A DNA stretch of 64,000 nt from Desulfuromonadaceae bacterium (GCA_028683855.1 JAQUHA010000010.1:49402-113401); one strand, 5' to 3'. Shown: positions 36,583 through 46,379, counted from the stretch's first letter. Translations and numbers: made by a program. The notes: generated by a model from the letters alone, not told the origin.

Positions 36583-37041
36583 CTACGCCCGACTATCAGT
36601 GTCAAGCAAAGGCTGAAACGGATTATTTCCGTCAAAAGCAGAATGATTACCTTTTAAAGCAAATCCGAACTCACCTGCCTGGCGGACGAAAAACCCCCGG
36701 TCGGGTTGTTCGAAAAAGAACTGGCCGGTAAAGAAGTTAGCCAGATGCTCTCCGTCAATGATAATCGGTGCGGCAACATCGACCAGACCGTTTTTGCACG
36801 TATAGACGTTATACTAATCCCACAGACCAAGCCGCATTACCAGAGCGGTGTCGCTTTCCCGGCAGCGGACGGCGGTGGAGGGATTCACTCTGTGGAAACT
36901 GGTACAGATATCCTGCCAACCAGTGGCACTGAGAATGTTCCCCTCCAGGTCGAGGATGGCGGTCACCGCGCCGGTAACTACAGTGAAGCTCTCGCAGAGA
37001 TTCCGCAGTTCGTCAATGTTTATGAGTTCTGAGAATTTCAT
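36583..37041 (-). pseudogene. PocR sensory-domain gene remnant with in-frame TAG
   Basis: The ATG at 37041 has a GGAG site. The frame gives a PocR ligand-binding domain ('FTVVTGAVTAILDLEGN', 'SATGWQDICTSFHRVNP') but is cut by TAG at 36814-36816. Reading on in the same frame the domain continues without a shift: Y-N-V-Y-T-C-K-N-G-L-V-D-V-A-A-P-I, then 'HLANFFTGQFFFEQPD', until a second stop at 36583, where homology ends. Intact PocR proteins usually go on to PAS, kinase or AraC domains; none remains here. So the gene has one nonsense codon and a 3' truncation. It lies 56 bp after a hybrid histidine kinase in the same direction. Confidence 0.8.
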
Positions 37042-37097
37042 TGTGTCTCCTCGTATGTATTGTGATCCTCCACCTCTGGGCACGGATCGCCGTGCCC

Positions 37098-39038
37098 CTA
37101 CAAAATCCCCTTGATGGCAGTTTTTAGTTCGCTCAGTTTGTACGGTTTCTGGATGAATCCCGCCAACCCCTTGCCGGCAAACTTTTGAGCCACTTCCTGC
37201 TGGTTGAAACCGCTGGATATGATCACCTTGATATCCGGGTTCACGCTCTTCAGCTCCTGAAAACACTGTTCTCCATCCATAAGCGGCATGGTCAGGTCGA
37301 GAATGACAAGAGCGATGCCGGGGTGCACTTGGTAGCTGTTCAGTGCCTCTTGTCCGTCCTTGGCAGTGATCACCTCCAGCCCCAGAGTTTTCAGCATTTC
37401 TTCGCCAATGTCGCGGACAATTTCCTCATCATCCACCAATAGCACCGTGCCGCTGCCGTGCCAGTCATCGCTGGCGGTTCCGACGGTACAACGTTCAGCC
37501 AGCTGACCCGATACCGGGAGCAGAATCTTGAAGGTTGTTCCCCTGCCAGGTTCACTGTAGACTCTGATAGCGCCATGGTGCCCCCGCACGATGCCGAGCA
37601 CAGCTGCCATTCCCAGCCCCCGGCCGGTGAACTTGGTGGTAAAGAACGGGTCAAAAATCCTGGCCACGGTTTCCTTGTCCATTCCGCAGCCGGTATCGGA
37701 TATCTCCAGACTGACATAGAGTCCTTCGGGAATCGGATCGGTCAGCCAGGACCCCAGCAGGTAGGCTGTGCTGCACTCCATGCAGCCGGTGGTAATAGTG
37801 ATTACCCCGCTCTTTTCACCAATAGCTTCCGAGGCGTTGATAACTAGATTCATGACAATCTGGCGCATCTGGGTAGCATCCGCCTCGACCGTGGGGAGCG
37901 AATAACAGGGGTCGATACGGAGGGCCACTTTTTTCGAGATGGAGACTTCGAGCATGTTGAGCATTTCCTCAACCAGTTTGTTCAGGTCAAGCGATTCAAC
38001 CATGAACTTCCCCTTGCCGGAGTATGCAAGCATCTGTTTTGCCAGATCAGCAGCTCTGGCTGCAGCCTGTTCAATCCGCTGCAGATTCCCGATTGCGGGA
38101 GATTCAGTGTTGAGCCGCATCAACGCCAGATCGGCATTACCGATGATTGCCGTAAGTATATTATTGAAATCGTGGGCGATTCCACCGGCCAGCACACCAA
38201 GCGATTCCAGTTTCTGGGCGTGCCGCATCTGCTGCTCCAGTTTTGTTCGCTCCTCCTCGGCCAGCTTGCGTTTGCTGATGTCGCGGCATATACTCAAAAA
38301 GGAGGGTCGACCGTTCCAGGTGATCATGCTCACCGTGGCATCGATCGGCACCGGAGAACCGTCCTTGCGCAGGTGCTCCGTTTCAAATTCTATCCAGCCA
38401 TGCTCCTTAAGCCGGGCAATCCGCTCCGCTACAAATCTGGTCTGCTTCGGCGAGTCGATATTGAATACCGTCATATTCAGCAACTCGGCGCGGGTATAGC
38501 CGAGGAGATCGCAGGCTTTCCGGTTTACCTCCAGAATCCGCCCGTCTGCATTGATGATGAAAATGGTATCGCCGGCGTTATCGAAAAGCAGTCGGTATTT
38601 GACCTCGCTCTCACGAAGTTCCTCTTCTGCTCTGCGAAGTCGGTCTTTCATATCAATAGCCTGCATCACCCGCGCAATAACGACCGGCAGACGGTCGATC
38701 AGCTCTGTGTCCTTGATCAGGTAATCCTCTGCACCCAGCTTCATAATCTCCACAGCCAGTCGTTCATCACCCTGGCCGGTCATCATGACGAACGGTATCT
38801 GCCTGCCACGTTCAGCCAGAGCCTTGACCACATCCAGTCCGGTCATGTCGGGGAGACGGTGGTCGAGGAGCATCAGACAGGGGGAGTCGGCAGCGGTCAG
38901 TTCAATGGCTGTTTTCCCGTCAGAGACACCCCTGACGGTATATCCGCCCCGTTCCAGCGTCCGTATAATCAGGTCACGCAGACCGCTATCGTCATCAACG
39001 AGCAGGATCCATTCTACGGCGTTATTGTTTTTTGACAC
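37098..39038 (-). CDS. Hybrid histidine kinase, REC-PAS-HisKA-HATPase-REC
   Basis: 646 residues from a GTG at 39038 (GGGG tract ahead; another GTG lies 9 bp upstream). Order: receiver (about 10-130, 'DHRLPD' phosphorylation site), PAS (about 150-265), HisKA with 'LAGGIAHDFNNILTAIIGNADLAL' type H-box near residue 290, HATPase with 'NLVINASEAIGEKSG' and 'GRGLGMAAVLGIVRGH', then a C-terminal receiver ('ILDLTMPLMDG'). No membrane segment, so it takes its input from partner proteins. It follows the Rcp1-like regulator by 20 bp, pointing to one phosphorelay with the Cache kinase upstream. Confidence 0.93.
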   Translation of the reverse strand: MSKNNNAVEWILLVDDDSGLRDLIIRTLERGGYTVRGVSDGKTAIELTAADSPCLMLLDHRLPDMTGLDVVKALAERGRQIPFVMMTGQGDERLAVEIMKLGAEDYLIKDTELIDRLPVVIARVMQAIDMKDRLRRAEEELRESEVKYRLLFDNAGDTIFIINADGRILEVNRKACDLLGYTRAELLNMTVFNIDSPKQTRFVAERIARLKEHGWIEFETEHLRKDGSPVPIDATVSMITWNGRPSFLSICRDISKRKLAEEERTKLEQQMRHAQKLESLGVLAGGIAHDFNNILTAIIGNADLALMRLNTESPAIGNLQRIEQAAARAADLAKQMLAYSGKGKFMVESLDLNKLVEEMLNMLEVSISKKVALRIDPCYSLPTVEADATQMRQIVMNLVINASEAIGEKSGVITITTGCMECSTAYLLGSWLTDPIPEGLYVSLEISDTGCGMDKETVARIFDPFFTTKFTGRGLGMAAVLGIVRGHHGAIRVYSEPGRGTTFKILLPVSGQLAERCTVGTASDDWHGSGTVLLVDDEEIVRDIGEEMLKTLGLEVITAKDGQEALNSYQVHPGIALVILDLTMPLMDGEQCFQELKSVNPDIKVIISSGFNQQEVAQKFAGKGLAGFIQKPYKLSELKTAIKGIL

Positions 39039-39058
39039 GGCAAGCACCCCCTGACTTT

Positions 39059-39505
39059 TCAGTGGATTCCATTTATCGTCGGCACCTGTACAACCGCAAG
39101 AAACAGCCCGAGCTGCCTGATGGCGTTCACGAAAGCGTCGTATTCCACCGGCTTGGTAATGTAATTGCTGCATCCAAGGTCATGACAATGCGCCACTTCA
39201 CGCGGATCGTCAGTAGTGGTGATCATGACAACGGGTATCTTGCGCAGCTCCTTATCAGACTTGATCTGCCCCAGCACCTCGGTGCCATCCATTTTGGGCA
39301 TACGGATGTCAAGCAGCAGCACAAATGCGTCTCCGGATTTCCTGTGCGGGCCGGAGCCGCGCTGGAAAAGGAAATCCGTTACCTCCTGCCCATCCCTGAA
39401 ATGAATAATGTTGTTGGTTATGCCTGCCCGCGCAAGATTCTTGCGTATCAGTTCGGCGTGCCCATCGTCATCGTCGGCAATCAGAATAATGACTTCTCTG
39501 TTCAT
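39059..39505 (-). CDS. Rcp1-like single-domain response regulator
   Basis: 148 residues from the ATG at 39505 (GGAG 8 bases ahead); another ATG at 39529 with AAGGGG is possible and would overlap the kinase gene. A receiver domain only: acidic pocket D-D-D-D near residue 10-13, phosphoacceptor in 'LLLDIRMPKMDGTE' near 60, T and K in 'MITTTDD' and 'ITKPVEYD'. The insert around 'FLFQRGSGPHRKSGDAFV' is typical of the Rcp1 group that pairs with phytochrome-like kinases, and the upstream kinase is of that HisKA type. Confidence 0.92.
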   Translation of the reverse strand: MNREVIILIADDDDGHAELIRKNLARAGITNNIIHFRDGQEVTDFLFQRGSGPHRKSGDAFVLLLDIRMPKMDGTEVLGQIKSDKELRKIPVVMITTTDDPREVAHCHDLGCSNYITKPVEYDAFVNAIRQLGLFLAVVQVPTINGIH

Positions 39506-39518
39506 CGGTTTTTCTCCT

Positions 39519-42065
39519 TCACTGCTCATATTTTTCCCCTTGCACGCTGTTTTTCTTAGCCGGAGGGAGGCTGACAATGAATACGCTCCCCACCCCCTGT
39601 TTTGATTCCAACCTTATCTCTCCATACATCCTGCCGAGCGACTGTCTGGCGATGGTAAGACCGAGCCCTTCACCCTCGGACTTGCCCGGTTCGAGACGAT
39701 GAAACAGTTCAAACACATGGTCGAAATGGTTTTCGGCGATGCCGATGCCGTTGTCCTCAACCCGGTACACGGTACGATCTATTTCTGTTGTGCCTTGAAT
39801 CTGAATCGACAGTGGCCGCTCCGGGTTGCGGTATTTGATGGCGTTATCGATCAGGTTCGAGAACACCTGTGTTACCTGCACGACATCCCCTCTGCAATCC
39901 GGCAGGTTGTCTGCGATCAATTCGGCGGCGGCTTCCTTCAGTTTGAACGCAAAAGATGACGATAACTGTCCGATACATTCATTCATGTCGATATCGGTAA
40001 TCTGTATAGCGGCTCTGCCAGAACGGGACAGCTTCAGCAGCCCGTTGAGGAGGTTGTCCATCTGCCGGGTGCTGGCACGGATGCGGGAAATGGATTTTTC
40101 CATGTCAGTAAATTCCGTGCGAAGTATATGTTCCAATTCATCTTTAGCTGTGCCGCTATCAAGTATGACGGTAAGTTCTTTAAGCGAGTAATCCAGTTCA
40201 CGACTGAAGCCGTCTACATTCACCAGCGGCGAGCGCAGATCATGGGAAGCCACATATACAATCTGTTCAAGTTCCTTGTTTTTTGCGGAGATAACAGCCT
40301 GAACACGCTTGGTTTCCGATACATCAGTGGCTATTGTGGCTATGCAGTTCCTGCCGGGCGATACCATCGAGATGGTAAAATACCTGTCCATGGGTGCTAA
40401 ATATGTTTCGTAGTGGCAGGGTTCGCCGGTAATGCCCACTCTGGTGAATTCATCCAGATAGGGGGGCTCGGGAGTGCCGCTCATCTCATCTGCCAGTTTG
40501 CCGATGGCGTCCTTGCGACGAATGCCGGCTGCCCGGGTATAGGCGGCGTTGCAATCGGTAATGCGGTAGTTTACCGGCACGCCGGCCTCGTCAAAAACAA
40601 GTTCATACAGCACAACCATTTCGGTCATGGAAGTAAACAGCGCCGACAATTTGGCTTCACTGGCGCGAAGGGCATCCTCGGCCTGTCTGCGTTCACTGAC
40701 ATCCTGCACCGTCACTGCCAGCCCCATGCCGGAGCGCATGATCCGCCGTTTTGCCCACTCGATCTGCAGACTCCCATCGTGGTCTGACAGAATCTCATCT
40801 TCAAAGAAGCCGGTGACCATTGCACCGCAGAAAATCTCCATCGTATCTATATAATGCGTCGCCGGGTAGATTTCGGAGAGTTTCATCCGCAGGATCTGCT
40901 GCTGCGTCATGCCGTAGAAACCGGCGCCCCGTTCACTGCAGTCAACCAGTACAAAGTCCCTGATAGCGCCCCCCGCTTCAAGCAGCGGCTCATACATGAA
41001 ATACCCTTCACTTCCCCCCTCCGTAGCAAGCCTGTAAGCCGCACGCAGCTCTTCTTCCTGCTGCCGTCTCTTGGTCAGGCGTCTGGCAGTGACAGCCGAT
41101 GTAAAGGCAAACAGACTGAGGAAGACACTCACTACAAACGCCACTCTCCGTTCATTCGCCCAGATTTTCTGCTGGGGGATTAAAAAATCTTCGGCAGAAA
41201 TCCCGGCAACAGCAATCAGCGGATACTGCTCCATGGTTTTCCAGGCGACATACCGTGACTGACGGTCGCTGAACCATCGCTCTCCCTCCAGCAGAACAGC
41301 ACCTTCCGGAGCATTGAACAGCGGGACTGCACGCAGGGGGGGAGAGAGCGGGTTGGCCGCATTCTGCCCAAAAGAAGCGGAACGGAGGGTGCCGTCCAGA
41401 CCGAGAGTCATCAGAAGTCCTGTTTTACCCGGAAAGGAGCCGGCATAAAACGCGGTCAAATGATGGGGGTCGAAGGTAACCAGCACGATCCCGTCGAAGG
41501 CTCCCTGCGTGGTGTGGAGCCGGCGTGTGAAGGTGATGGCAGGACGGTCCGTCAGACGGGAGAGCAGCGGCTTGCCGATCAGCAGATCGTCCGAGTCGTC
41601 CTGCTGGTGGTAGAGGAAGTAGTCACGATCTGCAAACGAAATGATGCCGGTATCATTGGGGAATGATGCCACAGGTCTGCCGTGCCGGTCGATAATCAGC
41701 ACATTCTGGAGGCGGGGATTGCGAAACAGGCCACCCTTCGAGAGTTCCTTCAGATCGGAATGCCCGGCATGTCCGTGATGCTCATGGCTGTAATGCTCAA
41801 GAGAACCATGCACCTGCAGGGTAATTAGATTCGCCTGATCAATCGCCTGGTTCAGATACTGTTCATAGTCGTTGCACAAGGCAGCGGCATCCGCCAGCGC
41901 CTGCTTTTCCAGCGCCTGTTTTTTTGTGTCAATATCCGTAAAAGTCCAGTACCAGAACCCGGCAGCTAATAACAGGCAAAGGAGCGGCCCGGCCAGAATC
42001 AGCAGGATGCCGCTTCCGGCGAGCCGATGACCGATGTCTGCAGTGCGTGAGGTGTTTGATGGCAT
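39519..42065 (-). CDS. Membrane Cache/PAS sensor histidine kinase
   Basis: 848 residues. TM1 at about 18-41 and TM2 at about 307-328 enclose a large periplasmic Cache-like sensor domain. Two PAS domains follow (about 340-450 and 470-580), then HisKA with 'YVASHDLRSPLVNVDGF' near residue 600 and HATPase with 'NLIDNAIKYRNPERP' and 'GEGLGLTIARQSL'. The kinase core is of the bacteriophytochrome/Cph1 kind, matching the Rcp1-like regulator just downstream. It starts 7 bp after the periplasmic binding-protein gene, suggesting that protein delivers its ligand to the Cache domain (inference). Confidence 0.92.
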   Translation of the reverse strand: MPSNTSRTADIGHRLAGSGILLILAGPLLCLLLAAGFWYWTFTDIDTKKQALEKQALADAAALCNDYEQYLNQAIDQANLITLQVHGSLEHYSHEHHGHAGHSDLKELSKGGLFRNPRLQNVLIIDRHGRPVASFPNDTGIISFADRDYFLYHQQDDSDDLLIGKPLLSRLTDRPAITFTRRLHTTQGAFDGIVLVTFDPHHLTAFYAGSFPGKTGLLMTLGLDGTLRSASFGQNAANPLSPPLRAVPLFNAPEGAVLLEGERWFSDRQSRYVAWKTMEQYPLIAVAGISAEDFLIPQQKIWANERRVAFVVSVFLSLFAFTSAVTARRLTKRRQQEEELRAAYRLATEGGSEGYFMYEPLLEAGGAIRDFVLVDCSERGAGFYGMTQQQILRMKLSEIYPATHYIDTMEIFCGAMVTGFFEDEILSDHDGSLQIEWAKRRIMRSGMGLAVTVQDVSERRQAEDALRASEAKLSALFTSMTEMVVLYELVFDEAGVPVNYRITDCNAAYTRAAGIRRKDAIGKLADEMSGTPEPPYLDEFTRVGITGEPCHYETYLAPMDRYFTISMVSPGRNCIATIATDVSETKRVQAVISAKNKELEQIVYVASHDLRSPLVNVDGFSRELDYSLKELTVILDSGTAKDELEHILRTEFTDMEKSISRIRASTRQMDNLLNGLLKLSRSGRAAIQITDIDMNECIGQLSSSFAFKLKEAAAELIADNLPDCRGDVVQVTQVFSNLIDNAIKYRNPERPLSIQIQGTTEIDRTVYRVEDNGIGIAENHFDHVFELFHRLEPGKSEGEGLGLTIARQSLGRMYGEIRLESKQGVGSVFIVSLPPAKKNSVQGEKYEQ

Positions 42066-42072
42066 AGTGCGG

Positions 42073-43179
42073 TTACTTCACTCCCCAGATTTTCCGGTAT
42101 ATGTTGCGATAGCCGTTATCCGGGTCGTATTCGTTCTGATTACCGCCATCATGGGTAATATTAGCGGCAGTTATCAGGTGCACCGGCGCGGTATAGCCGC
42201 TCCACTTTTCCCCGGCGAAGGCGCGGTTGAGTTCGTCAACGGCCTGCCAGCCGTGAAGGCGCAGAGGTTCGGCAACGGTCCCGATCTGGTAGCGTTTCTT
42301 GCGGATCCGTTCAAAGGCTGTTTCACTGCCGTCACCGGCGGATATATTGCGGGGATAGCCGTTGCCGGGTATGGCGGCGGCTATCAGACTTGGTGACATG
42401 GCATCGAAGTAGAGATCGTTGATCCCGATGGAGTACGTCCATTTCTTGCCATAGTTCTGCAGCAGCAGGGCAGTAAACTGCGGCATGGCACTGTGAGTGT
42501 CTTTCAGATCCATGGTCTTAACCTGGAGTACGCTGCACCCCTGACACTTGCGAATTGTTTCGATCATGGCGTTTGCCTTTACGGTGGAGAGCGGCGTGAC
42601 ACCTCTGAAGATGACTACGCCGGCGGTGCCGTTTGAGTCTGCCACAGCGTACATTGCAGCAGCCCTGCCGACTTCTACGGGATCGGTGGAGATGTTGGTG
42701 ACGATCGGCAGGTTACTTATCGGACCCGGTCTGCCGGCTGAATGCCAGCCGACGATCTTGATCCCTTTAGCGGCGATCTCCCTGATAACCTCCGCTTGAT
42801 TCTGGGCATCGACTGTACCGAGGATGATACCGTCCGGCTTAAGATCTGCCGCCTGTTTCAGGGCATCTCTTCTCCCTTGCTCAGTCCCCTGTCCGTCGAT
42901 CAGGCGAAAGTTCCAGCCGATAGCTTTGGCCGCCTCTGCCGCTCCCAGACCGACACCCCTTGCTCCTCCGTTGCGCTGGTCGTTGGAGACGTAGATGACG
43001 TACTTCCCCTTCCGGGCACGGGGTCCTGTGGAAGGGCCATCCCAGGGGGGATTAGGTCTGGAAACGAGGGCCGTGTGACGTTTCGCCTCGGCAACGAATG
43101 AATCCTCTGCACCTGCCGGACTGCACATGAGAGTGGCGGCAATTGCGACTAACCCTGTCAATAACTCCCTGATTTTCAT
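42073..43179 (-). CDS. Sugar-type periplasmic binding protein, likely sensory
   Basis: 368 residues with a signal peptide to about residue 24 (A-G-A-E). Two-lobe fold of the RbsB/LuxP-like family: 'GKYVIYVSNDQRNGGARGVG', 'DGIILGTVDAQNQAEVIREIAAKGIKI', 'ISTDPVEVGRAAA' and 'GWQAVDELNRAFAGEKWSGY' type regions in order. No permease or ATPase gene accompanies it; the next gene is a membrane histidine kinase. A sensory role, as in LuxP-LuxQ or TorT-TorS, is therefore more likely than transport (inference). Its ligand is unknown. Good GAGGAG site before the ATG. Confidence 0.88.
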   Translation of the reverse strand: MKIRELLTGLVAIAATLMCSPAGAEDSFVAEAKRHTALVSRPNPPWDGPSTGPRARKGKYVIYVSNDQRNGGARGVGLGAAEAAKAIGWNFRLIDGQGTEQGRRDALKQAADLKPDGIILGTVDAQNQAEVIREIAAKGIKIVGWHSAGRPGPISNLPIVTNISTDPVEVGRAAAMYAVADSNGTAGVVIFRGVTPLSTVKANAMIETIRKCQGCSVLQVKTMDLKDTHSAMPQFTALLLQNYGKKWTYSIGINDLYFDAMSPSLIAAAIPGNGYPRNISAGDGSETAFERIRKKRYQIGTVAEPLRLHGWQAVDELNRAFAGEKWSGYTAPVHLITAANITHDGGNQNEYDPDNGYRNIYRKIWGVK

Positions 43180-43262
43180 GGTGTTCTCCTCGCCTTCAGT
43201 GCGAACATTGTTTCCGGCTCGCCCTGAGTTTTGTATAATTACCTTCTCAACTGAATGCCGTA

Positions 43263-43958
43263 CTATAAGCGCTTCTCCTCAGGCAGGCGCTCCCAGAGCT
43301 TTTCCGCGAAGGCGACGGCACTTTCAAAATCGGGGGCATATCCATCGGCGCCAATATTCCGCCATAAGTCCGGCGAGAAGTTCATAGCCATTCCGCCGAC
43401 CAGGATGGTCGTTTTCTCAATGTTCGGCTGCTGGCGCAATCCGGCGATAAAACTGCGTACCGACTCGACATTGTGCGGCATGGTGACGGAAATGGCCAGA
43501 AGATGCGGTCTTAAGCGGACTGTCATCTCCGTGAGGCTTTCAAAGGGGGTATTTGCTCCCAGATAACGGACCTCCCACCCGTCCAGTTCAAGCATATCTG
43601 CAACTATCCACGCCCCAAGCTCATGGTGTTCATTCGCTGTCGCGGTGACTATGGCTCTTCCTTTTGACGGCTGCTGCCTTGAAAAGTTCGCCTGAAGAAC
43701 AGCTATGACACGAGTGACGATGGCAGAAGCGGCATGCTCGCGGGTTACGGAAATTTCCCCCGACTCCCAGAGTTGTCCGACCTCGTACATCGACGGTTGA
43801 ACCACATGCAGGTAAAAACCTTTTAACTGCTCTCTCGTGACCAATCCGGATGCAAGGCTGATGGCCGGCCGGTACGAACCGCTCAGCAGCGCCTCCATGA
43901 ATTTATTTTTTACTTCCGGGTAGTTAATTGAGTTAGCAGCGGACGTGTCGTGTACCAT
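43263..43958 (-). CDS. Cobalamin-binding protein with B12-photoreceptor signature
   Basis: 231 residues from the ATG at 43958 (AAGAGG 8 bases ahead); the frame is open to 44150 but that part overlaps the chemoreceptor gene. An N-terminal helical cap (about 12-90) carries W64-x9-E74-H75, the Wx9EH signature of CarH/LitR photoreceptors. A Rossmann B12-binding domain (about 100-225) carries E110-x-H112-x-x-G115, the CarH-like axial-ligand motif. Unlike CarH it has no MerR-type DNA-binding domain, so any output must be through protein partners, perhaps the adjacent chemoreceptor or kinases (inference). The first 17 codons and the RBS are duplicated upstream of the HPt gene. Confidence 0.85.
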   Translation of the reverse strand: MVHDTSAANSINYPEVKNKFMEALLSGSYRPAISLASGLVTREQLKGFYLHVVQPSMYEVGQLWESGEISVTREHAASAIVTRVIAVLQANFSRQQPSKGRAIVTATANEHHELGAWIVADMLELDGWEVRYLGANTPFESLTEMTVRLRPHLLAISVTMPHNVESVRSFIAGLRQQPNIEKTTILVGGMAMNFSPDLWRNIGADGYAPDFESAVAFAEKLWERLPEEKRL

Positions 43959-43985
43959 TGTCATAGCCTCTTTCTGTCGAGAATG
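43917..43985. repeat. 69-bp duplicated start region, copy A
   Basis: Covers the ribosome-binding site, start codon and first residues (H-D-T-S-A-A-N-S-I-N-Y-P) of the cobalamin-binding protein gene. 61 of 69 bases match copy B at 46721-46789, counted by eye. Confidence 0.9.
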
Positions 43986-44106
43986 GATCATTTCAATTTT
44001 TTCATACAACTGCATTGTATTATCGGAGTGCCTGTGAACAATGCCTGGTTGACTCATCAGCGCCAGATTAACTGTGCCGATGACTGCCGTACGGATAGTC
44101 CAGACT

Positions 44107-45720
44107 CTACAATCTGAACTGCCGTACCAGTCGCTGCAGCTCTTCCGCATTGCCGTTCAGCTGTGCCGCTGCTGTGGCTGACTCATGGGCACCCTGTGAA
44201 GTCTGCTGCACAACGTCAGTAATCTGCATCATATTATTGGATATCTCGCTGGTAGTGGCGGTCTGTTCTTCGGCGGCGGTGGCCACCTGATTGATCTGCA
44301 TGGCGACATCGTTTACCTGCTGGAGGATTTCCTGCAAAGCTTGTCCAGATTTCTGAGCCTCTTCAGTTCCCGTTTCAACCTGATGAACTCCCTGTTCCAT
44401 TGCTGCAACAGCCCCTCTGGTTTCATGCTGAATTGCCTTGATCATTTCGCCGATCTCCCGGGTAGCGCGTGTAGTGCGTTCTGCCAGGGCACGAACTTCA
44501 TCAGCGACAACCGCAAAGCCACGCCCCTGTTCACCGGCGCGGGCAGCTTCAATGGCGGCGTTGAGAGCCAGAAGGTTGGTCTGATCGGCGATGTCCTCAA
44601 TTGTGCCAATGATCGCGCCAATCTGATCTGAACGCTGGCCGAGGCTTTCTACCGTTCTGGCGGTTTCCTGAACTTTTTCGGCAATCTGTCCCATGACAAC
44701 GACGGTTCTTTCTACAACGGCAGCACCGTTTTGCGCAGACTGGGAAGCACTCTGTGCTCCTTCAGCAGCCATTTGGCAGCTCTGGGCGATGTCGCCGGAG
44801 GTGGCTGACATTTCTTCACCAGCGGTTGCAACAGTGCCGGCCTGTGCTGCGACTTCTTCGGCACTGGTTGCAATACGTTCGGCGGTGGCATGGAGTTGCG
44901 TCGATGCGGAGGCAACCTGACTGGAGGTGCTGGCAATCTGGCTGATCATGTTGCGCAGCTTTTCAATAAAAAGATTGAAATATTTGCTGACATCGGCGAG
45001 TTCGTCTTTGGTTGTATCATCAAGACGTTTGGTCAGATCCCCTTAGCCCTGTGATATATCCATCAGCATCATACGCAGGGCATCGACCGGCTTCATGATA
45101 GTGCGCATCAGCCAGGTGGCGAGACCAGCCTGAAGCAGAATTCCTATTAAGCCAATTATCAGAGCCTGGATGAGCACTGCCTTACGCTCTGCATCGAACT
45201 CCTCGTCGGCTATCTTTGCTTCATTAGCTATCGATTCGTCAATCTGTAGCATCATTTTACGTATGATTTTTACTTGTTTGTCTGTTGCTTCATCAAGGTC
45301 TTTTATCTCGCTGGTTATGCCATCCGTTGTTTTAAGTAACGGAAGGGTTTTGGTTTCAAAGATGGATACGATTTCGCCAGCAGCTTTTCTTGCGGTTTCT
45401 GCCCACTCCTTTTCCTCTTTGGTATCTGCAATAGTTACAATTTCATCAAGGCGCTTTAAATTGCGCTCTTTGGTTTCAGCCCATGTTTTTGCAGTGTCAT
45501 CCAGGTTCCGGTTAATGACCGCATCAGCGATCACATTATAAAGAGAGAGGCCAACCCTCGCTCCATTGGAAGCCAACAGGGCATCTGCAGAGCGCTTTGC
45601 TCCTTCGTCCTGCATTAAGCCCAAATGGCTGATGCTACGGTATTCCATACCGACGATACCGATAATAGTAAGTAACAGAATTATAACGTTAACGATGATT
45701 TTAGATTTGATGGTTGCCAT
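44107..45720 (-). pseudogene. Methyl-accepting chemotaxis protein interrupted by in-frame TAA
   Basis: Start ATG at 45720 with an AAGGAG site. TM1 (about 8-30), a four-helix-bundle periplasmic domain (about 35-185), TM2 (about 192-215), HAMP, and a complete signalling domain down to 44107 with the hairpin '[20 protein letters not shown]'. The frame is unbroken except for TAA at 45043-45045: I-S-Q-G-stop-G-D-L-T-K-R-L, where HAMP domains normally read I-S-Q-G-E-G-D-L. A single GAA-to-TAA change explains it. Without readthrough only the membrane part is made; an internal start before 44949 could make the signalling part alone. Neighbours cheW and the cobalamin protein fit a chemosensory unit. 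Confidence 0.88.
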
Positions 45721-45777
45721 GTTGTAATTCTCCTTTAAATTGATTTGATTCATTTGCGTAATGTGCTGATCAATTTT

Positions 45778-46278
45778 TTAAATTCTCCCGAAACTATCCA
45801 GTTCCGTGTCCGAGAACATACGGTCGATATCCATGATAATCAGCAGCCGTTCGGCATGGTTGAAGACACCGGTAATGAACTCCTGGCCGATGCCTCCGGA
45901 AAGCACCATCGACGGCGGCGGCTGAATCTCACTGCTGTGAATGCGGATGACCTCTGACACGGAATCGACGATAAAGCCGGTCAGACTGCCGCAGACATCC
46001 ATGATTATGATTCGGGTTTGAATGCTGTTGTCACTCTCCATCAGCCCAAAACGGCGGCGCATGGAGATGATCGGAATAACCTTGCCGCGCAGGTTGATTA
46101 TCCCTTCGACATGCTGCGGTACGTTCGGCATTTTGGTGATGGCCGGCATACGGATTATCTCCCGCACCTTCAGCACCTCGACGCCATACTCTTCATCTGC
46201 CAGCATGAAACTGACCAGTTGAATCAGTTCATCGCTTTTTGCTGCATCGTCAAGATTTACCAATGCTTTTGTTGCCAT
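45778..46278 (-). CDS. cheW: CheW chemotaxis coupling protein
   Basis: 166 residues with a GGAGGG site before the ATG. One CheW domain: 'LVSFMLADEEYGVEVLKVREI' near residues 21-41, 'GIINLRGKVIPIISMR' near 69-84 and 'GFIVDSVSEVIRI' near 110. CheW joins chemoreceptors to the CheA kinase. No cheA, cheR or cheB lies in the window, so it must work with a pathway encoded elsewhere, or it stayed behind with the broken receptor 57 bp downstream. Confidence 0.95.
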   Translation of the reverse strand: MATKALVNLDDAAKSDELIQLVSFMLADEEYGVEVLKVREIIRMPAITKMPNVPQHVEGIINLRGKVIPIISMRRRFGLMESDNSIQTRIIIMDVCGSLTGFIVDSVSEVIRIHSSEIQPPPSMVLSGGIGQEFITGVFNHAERLLIIMDIDRMFSDTELDSFGRI

Positions 46279-46379
46279 TTTTAGTCCCTCCTTAGTCTGG
46301 TTATCTCCACTTATTCAGCAACAACGTCAGATTTTCCTTATTCTATTCATTAGCATCCATCGATAATTGAAGCTGTTTC

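Noticed and set aside
38172..39035. 287-codon plus-strand frame opposite the hybrid kinase
   Set aside because: It is antisense to well-conserved receiver and PAS domains and has no family features; a G+C-rich shadow frame.
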